Below are positions 58,572-64,000 of a DNA stretch of 64,000 bases, one piece after another. A program made the translations under genes and the position numbers. Position 1 is the first letter of the stretch, and each line of letters starts with the position of its first letter. Origin of the DNA: Acanthochlamys bracteata (taxonomy: Eukaryota > Streptophyta > Magnoliopsida > Pandanales > Velloziaceae); contig CM034130.1 of the NCBI GenBank assembly GCA_019914995.1, positions 496,001-560,000 on the forward strand, written 5' to 3'. Under the pieces are notes generated by a model, which saw only the letters and a list, made by a program, of their open reading frames with translations, was not told the origin of the DNA and searched no databases.

Positions 58572-61500
58572 CTAGCATTGTGAACCCTTGTGGCAGTTTA
58601 AAACGCCGGCACTAGAAGTAATCGTCCCGACCATGGAAGAGGACTTGGCTCCCAGGCTTGATGCTCTTGAGTAGCTTGCGGAGGCTCCGGCTCCAGAAGG
58701 GGTGAAGTAGGCACCATTCAGCAGCAGGTCACCCTCTGACCTCCAATTCCAGCTCTTCCAGGCACTCTGTGCTGTGTCTACCCGCTTAGTGACCTGCATA
58801 ATTAAAAAGCGTATAAAAACGAACAGTTTGAGACTTGGTTAAAATTAACAGAGGGAGCATATGAATCACTATAATCATCAGTTAGTAGGTTGAAGAAATA
58901 GATTACCTCCTTGGCAAAGGGGTTGACTGGGGCAAGGTATCTGTTGCCCTGGCTGTTAATGGTAGGATTGGCACTCCCTCCAATCGCATACATTTCCCAA
59001 TGGGTGTAGTCGTTATTTACTACATGGAAATAACCATGCCTGCACCTGATTTTCAATAATTTAACTTTCTGCAAAACTCATTAAAAGTTACTTTCAACTA
59101 GTTTACATAATCAGTTCTTCTTCTCCAAGGAATCATTTATTACCTTGGCATCCTCTGGATGAGACCTTCACCGAAATGGTTGAAAGCTATAGTCACTTGC
59201 ATGGCCTTGTCCCTTACATAGGAATCGCTATGTCCCAAAAGCATCACCTGCATTAAATTACCAAGTTAAATATAACTTTGACCTTTTCCCTCGTGTTTGG
59301 ATCTAATATGGTAATATTTTGGAAGAAATATGCCTAGAATAAAAAAACAGACACCCACAAAAGCAGCCTAGAGATGTTACCATAACATAGCTAGTTTGTT
59401 TCCTATAATTGTTCAGGCTCAAGTGTTTGGGCCTGAAGGTCTTTGATTATGAGGCAAGTATAATGTAGCAGGTTAGAAAGAGTCACCTCATTGTGGTGGG
59501 TAAAGTAGTTGTTGGAGATAGTGATGGCAGTGGAGCCCATTACAGCATCCACAAGTCCATCTGCACAGTTGGAGAGAGAGCAGTGATCCACCCAGATATG
59601 ACTGGAGCCAAAGATGGAGACTGCATCACCATCTGCCATGGTCCGCCAACCATAGTGTGAGGGGGAGCTGCGAACCATGGCGTTGCCTGTGGGCTTGCAG
59701 TCATGAATATGGATGCCATGGACGATAATATTAGTGACAAACTGGATTGTGAGGCATGCACCATTGGCAATGTGAACATTGGCACCGCGGCCATCAATGG
59801 TCTTTAAGCTGTTCATAATCAGCTCCTGTTTGAGGGTTATGACCATGTCACGCTCAAAAGTTATCCAGAGGGGTTCATCCTGGATCACAGCGTAGCGAAG
59901 AGTGCCTGGACGAGGTCTGACAGGGTCATCATCACCAGGGTCAGTCACCACATAGTAGCTACCATCTCGGCCACCTATGGCATTGCGGCCAAAGCCAATA
60001 CCACAGTCTGCCAAGCGCTTGCGGTTTAGATGCCAGTCTGGGTCACAGCGCCAGCAATCATCAATGGGGTTGCCTGTTCCGCAGGAAAGGTACCCCAACG
60101 CGCGACGAGCCGTACTGTTGCTTATGGTCCTGCATGCCCCAAATCAAGTTCAATTAATGTCAACGAGAAACAAGTTGGTAGCACAGTAAAACTCCAATCT
60201 GATGCTAAAACCGAAAGAACAATATGGTTTGGTTATAAGCTTGACCTCTGCATAATTGGTTCGTCAATGCAGATTCATTAAACTTTAATACGCCAATAGC
60301 TCATGTAATGATGACCATGGAGTAATGCCAAATGCAATGGGGCCTCTATGACTATGTGAAGTCCCACTCCTTATTCACCAACTGATAATGTTAAGAATAA
60401 ATGCGTCGACAGCAAGTACAAATACCTAATAAGGAGGTGGTGTAGGTATGGCTAGCCACCAAGCAGAGAAAGCGAAGAAAGCTATGAGAGCAATGTGCCA
60501 GTAATGAAGAAAACATTAGAGAATTCTTAGCAAAAAGACCATGTGGGTTGTTTCTTTTGCTCATCCGGTGAGTCAGAGACTATCCCAAAAGTAGGCAAGA
60601 AAGTGATGGGCACATTAATACAACTATGTTCAAACCTATATAGCCTAGCAATTCAGTAGGACCATGAGCAACCGAATGGAATCCTTTGAATGACCTTCGT
60701 AGATGTAAGAATGAGATAAACTAGATTAAAATGAGACCAGACAGAAAGCTTGCATCCCATATGAGGGAGGAAAACATCTAACATGATCAAAGGCATTCTG
60801 GTAGGTCGAAAGAGATATGTTCGAGTCTAATAAATTGGAATAGTTGGATAGACCTAGAAAAGTATGCAATAAATACAGAAGGGAACCTTGAACATGGGCA
60901 GACTGGCATAAGAAACGACTCCTAAAGTTGAGAATGGATCAATCCATTAACTTTAAATAGATAGATAGATAGGTTGTTACATAGCATGATAAATGGGGCC
61001 AGTAAACCGATGAGTAGTACTAGTTTCCAACCAAAAGCAAATGTCAAGCTATATTGACTTCTACATATGTCAGACAGTCATTAAGCTAGAATCCACTTAT
61101 CCAGTGAGACCATCAAGCTTTCAGTTAAAAGCGAAAGTCATTCATCGTCGTCATGAACTATCGAAGCTGTCAACAAAATCAGCTTAGAAGGTTATTTTCC
61201 TCCATAAAGAAATTTCACAGTAGTGAATCCACTCATCCAGTACATGAAGACCGTGTAATTGTGGTTGAAACCACATATAGCAAGTGATCATCATCAACTA
61301 TTCAAGCTCTCAAAAGGTCAAACTTTAGGAGATTTCAGTACATTGAATTCTCTAGCGAAGCAATTTCAGGCATGAAATCGGAAAAGGGAAAAGCAAAGTA
61401 GAACTAGAAAACTTACGTCTGGACCATGGAAGCAACCTCATCAGGATCGTCAACTGCGCCTTCCACCGGCCCCAACCTGGCGAATAGAAGCTTCACACAA

Positions 61501-62903
61501 TTAGTACATGACAAAACAACCCTGGCCATTTATTAACAAACAAATAATAATAACTTTAATTTATTACACGTAAAACTTAAACTCCGACTCACTGTTCGAG
61601 ACATCGCCATTGTCTGGGAGAAGTTTCAAAGCTCGAGGTAAAGATTAGAATAAACAAGAAGAAGGAAGATTGACCGTGGTCTGTCGTTAAATTATAGGTA
61701 GAGATTTTTCTATAGCTCTTTTCCCCAGAAAGTGAAGGAGGTTGGAGACGAAACCAAAAAAAACTGAATGTATAACTGTTTATGTTTGAGATTCTCTCGG
61801 ACGACAATTTCAACGGGCGAGATTGTTGTCTAAGCGCCGCATCTCAGTACTCGAACACAGATGTATAATAAATAAAGTTTTCTAGGGCCCATCACTTGAT
61901 GGTAAAAACAGATCTGAGGAGTTATTGGTTTGTTACCTCTCCTCCGGTAAAGAATTCCGGCCAACCGCCGCATCTCGCAACCTCCGCCTAGCAATGCTGC
62001 CGCTGCCACGGCCGCCGACTATGCTGCAAATGAGAAATTAAGTGCAACAACATACATGAGCTTCCCTAATTTGTTAGACCCACAGAGCAGTTAAAAATTC
62101 TTCCAAAACACAATCAAATCCAGAAAACTTCAAAATACAGAAACCATCGAATGATGCTGTTTTCACTAAAAGCAAAGGACTGAAGAAGTGAAATGCACAT
62201 AGAATTGTGAACGACGAAACAAGCTAACATAATTTATATTACAGAATTCATGATATATTGTTAAGAAATTCGAAGAGTAATGCTTAGGAATGTGCATTGT
62301 TATCTAAATGAAATGCAGGAATTTGCGAATAAATTCATTTTTACAGAACACGAATCTCTGAAAAAAAATTATGAAATCTTCTCCTACTAATACTGAACAA
62401 ATTTTTTAACAACCAGAACGAAAAGGTAAGTCGAATCTCGCACGGATCATTTCAAAAGTAGAAGCTCTCAAAATTTTAACGGTTCGTTCAATGAAATCTC
62501 AGAACCTCTCTACTTCAAATTCCATTTGAACTAAAGCAGTGAACAACCATTTCCGTAGTAGGAAGCTCTCAAAAATTTTCATTTCGCTCAACGAAACCTC
62601 AAAACTCCGTTACACACCCTATTCAGCAACCCCTCCCAATAAATCTAAGAAGAAAACAATCCTCTCGCTTCAAACAACTGAAAAAACACTCTAAACTTTC
62701 CCCAATTCCAAATTCCACAACCGAAGAAAACGAAAAACAACCAGGCGATAAAACTGTTCTCAAAACCAAACAAAACTATTCAAAGAGCAATGTACATACC
62801 TACGAACAGAAACTATTCCTCTTCCTGTCCACCCAAGCCCGCCAAGAACTATCACCACCATCAACACTATTGAAATCCACTTCTTAGCCATTACCACCGC
62901 CAT
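58572..62903 (-). CDS. Pectate lyase (polysaccharide lyase family 1)
   Basis: Seven exons, complement of 58572-58793, 58907-59045, 59144-59247, 59487-60129, 61417-61476, 61937-62023, 62800-62903, give 452 aa. The N-terminus ([20 protein letters not shown]) is a signal peptide or anchor. A basic propeptide-like segment ([17 protein letters not shown]) follows. The PL1 beta-helix begins with [21 protein letters not shown] and contains WIWVDHCSL-type ([19 protein letters not shown]), [14 protein letters not shown] and [17 protein letters not shown], including the family's Ca-binding aspartates and catalytic arginine region. It cleaves de-esterified homogalacturonan in the cell wall by beta-elimination. 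Adjacent TMKL1 on the same strand mirrors Arabidopsis At3g24660/At3g24670. Intron 3 (60130-61416) is long and holds nothing recognised. Confidence 0.94.
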
Positions 62904-63065
62904 TGCTGCAGATTCAATCTCTCCTTCCCTCTCTCTCAATCTAACGAAACTTCTACAATATAAAAGGATAGCAAACAAGAGAGAAAAAGAAAGAGCTCAG
63001 AGCAGAGCAGTGCAGTGCAGTGAAGAAGAGAAAGAGCTCGGAGCAAACTTTAACAGAATGGTCCT

Positions 63066-63075
63066 TCTTATAGAG
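63066..63075 (-). promoter_or_regulatory. Candidate TATA box of the pectate lyase gene
   Basis: Minus-strand CTCTATAAGA lies about 165 bp before the start codon, a plausible TATA distance with a ~130-base leader that contains CT-rich and GCAGT repeats. Confidence 0.45.
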
Positions 63076-63435
63076 CCGTTCCGCTACCCATTACACAAGG
63101 ATTTTACAAATTTTAACCATGTAGTCTGGTTAGGTAACCATAGTTAAATATCTCCCCACTCTCTAACGACCTCCTAACGGAAACTCGGAATCTTTTCTCA
63201 TCCGATGCGTTTCTCCGTTCTTTAATTTCGTTTCACGTTTCCAACTCCAGCTATATCAGTTAACAGTTACGTTTCTTCTTCGTAAGCATTTTCCTTTCAC
63301 GTTTCACGCTAGGAGTTATTAACAGTACGTTCGCAAGATGTTAGTTTCTTTTTTGGATAATGTTCGATTTAATAAATCGCGCTAATTTTTTGGAGGGAAA
63401 CTTTTTGTCCAGGCAACCACGCGACTGCCAATCAT

Positions 63436-63454
63436 CACGTGATCACCCACGTGA
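63436..63454. promoter_or_regulatory. Paired G-boxes upstream of pectate lyase
   Basis: Two perfect CACGTG palindromes (63436-63441 and 63449-63454), 13 bp apart, sit about 540 bp upstream of the pectate lyase ATG. G-boxes bind bZIP and bHLH factors in light, ABA and stress responses. Pairing close together is suggestive but not proof of function. Confidence 0.5.
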
Positions 63455-63459
63455 CGAAT

Positions 63460-64000
63460 GACAACTTATTTACCATTTTGCCCTTCAATTAGTTTTCAGT
63501 TAATTAGTTAATTAAAATCTATATTAATAATCAGCAATTGTAATAATATAATAATTCAAATAATTTTTCCTAAACTAAAATGCTTTGGAAACGCAGAATA
63601 AAGATGTGAAAGTCAGTTATGGAAAAAATCCAAAGCGTCTGTAGTTTGTTATGTTAGTTATATACGCATTGTTCCAATATCGTTATCGACACTTTATGGA
63701 ATAATTATCGGTACTCATAGCTGCAAAATCACCTGTTGAATTTCTCTTTCTTCTTAATATTTGCTTTCGTTTTACTGGATTCTTGAAGAAAAATAATACT
63801 CACTTTGATACTGCAGTAAGAAGTTAGAATACTTTTCTTAGTTTACTAATTAATTCTTTATCTATTTTTTTTATCGAGGATAAATAATAATTACTAATAA
63901 TTCATCATTCTCACGTTAGCAGCGTTTCCAAGTTAAGTAATTATGCTTCACATAAATGTTTGTAAAGAAAAGAACAACATAATTAACTACATAAATATTA
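63460..64000. other. AT-rich spacer to the window edge
   Basis: No gene, RNA or repeat recognised on either strand. Confidence 0.5.

Noticed and set aside
60816-60840. TTCGAGTC near 60822 resembling a tRNA T-arm
   Set aside because: No acceptor stem, D-arm or anticodon arm can be folded around it. No tRNA or rRNA was found anywhere in the window.

Overview
The window is nuclear DNA from a flowering plant, almost certainly a eudicot. Genes have many short exons with GT-AG introns, intergenic DNA is very AT-rich, and the proteins are plant-specific types: an RNase H with a viroplasmin-like N-terminus, a PB1-Raf kinase, a DUF1644 protein, a TMKL1-like receptor and a PL1 pectate lyase. The species cannot be named. 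From memory, TMKL1 and a pectate lyase are neighbours in Arabidopsis (At3g24660/At3g24670), with a PB1-Raf kinase (At3g24715) and a DUF1644 gene (At3g24740) close by. The window may therefore be an orthologous block, but I could not verify this.

Layout: 1.8-6.1 kb (-) RNase H1; 7.5-9.1 kb a degraded Ty1/copia fossil, then two MITEs; 10.3-14.1 kb (+) complex I subunit NDUFA9; 16.8-22.8 kb (+) PB1-Raf-like kinase with an uORF-rich leader; 23.7-24.4 kb two host-gene fragments (carbamoyl-phosphate synthetase small subunit and AP-2 sigma); 24.5-26.7 kb (-) an old PIF/Harbinger element with a decayed transposase but an open Myb/SANT-like ORF; 29.4-36.2 kb (-) a RING-H2 E3 ligase with SUMO-interacting-like motifs; 38.9-41.9 kb (-) a DUF1644 zinc-finger protein; 42.7-44.7 kb (+) a Coa1-like cytochrome oxidase assembly factor; 47.6-57.3 kb (-) a TMKL1 receptor pseudokinase gene split by a 7.7-kb PIF/Harbinger element; 58.6-62.9 kb (-) pectate lyase.

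The most striking structure is at 47.6-57.3 kb. The last exon of TMKL1 is cut in two by the large Harbinger element. The final ~33 codons lie 7.7 kb from the rest of the gene, which also has an in-frame stop after the membrane span and no in-frame start codon. The element has an apparently intact two-exon transposase of 405 residues and a damaged ORF1. A roughly 3-kb tandem array, including eleven copies of a nearly invariant 106-bp unit, fills what looks like a 3.7-kb 5'-leader intron.

The host genes do not form one pathway. Two (NDUFA9 and Coa1-like) serve mitochondrial respiration, and both have TGGGCC/TGGGCT site II-like promoter motifs. The exon coordinates below were worked out by eye from reading frame, splice signals and family similarity, and the phases of every multi-exon model were checked to close in frame.
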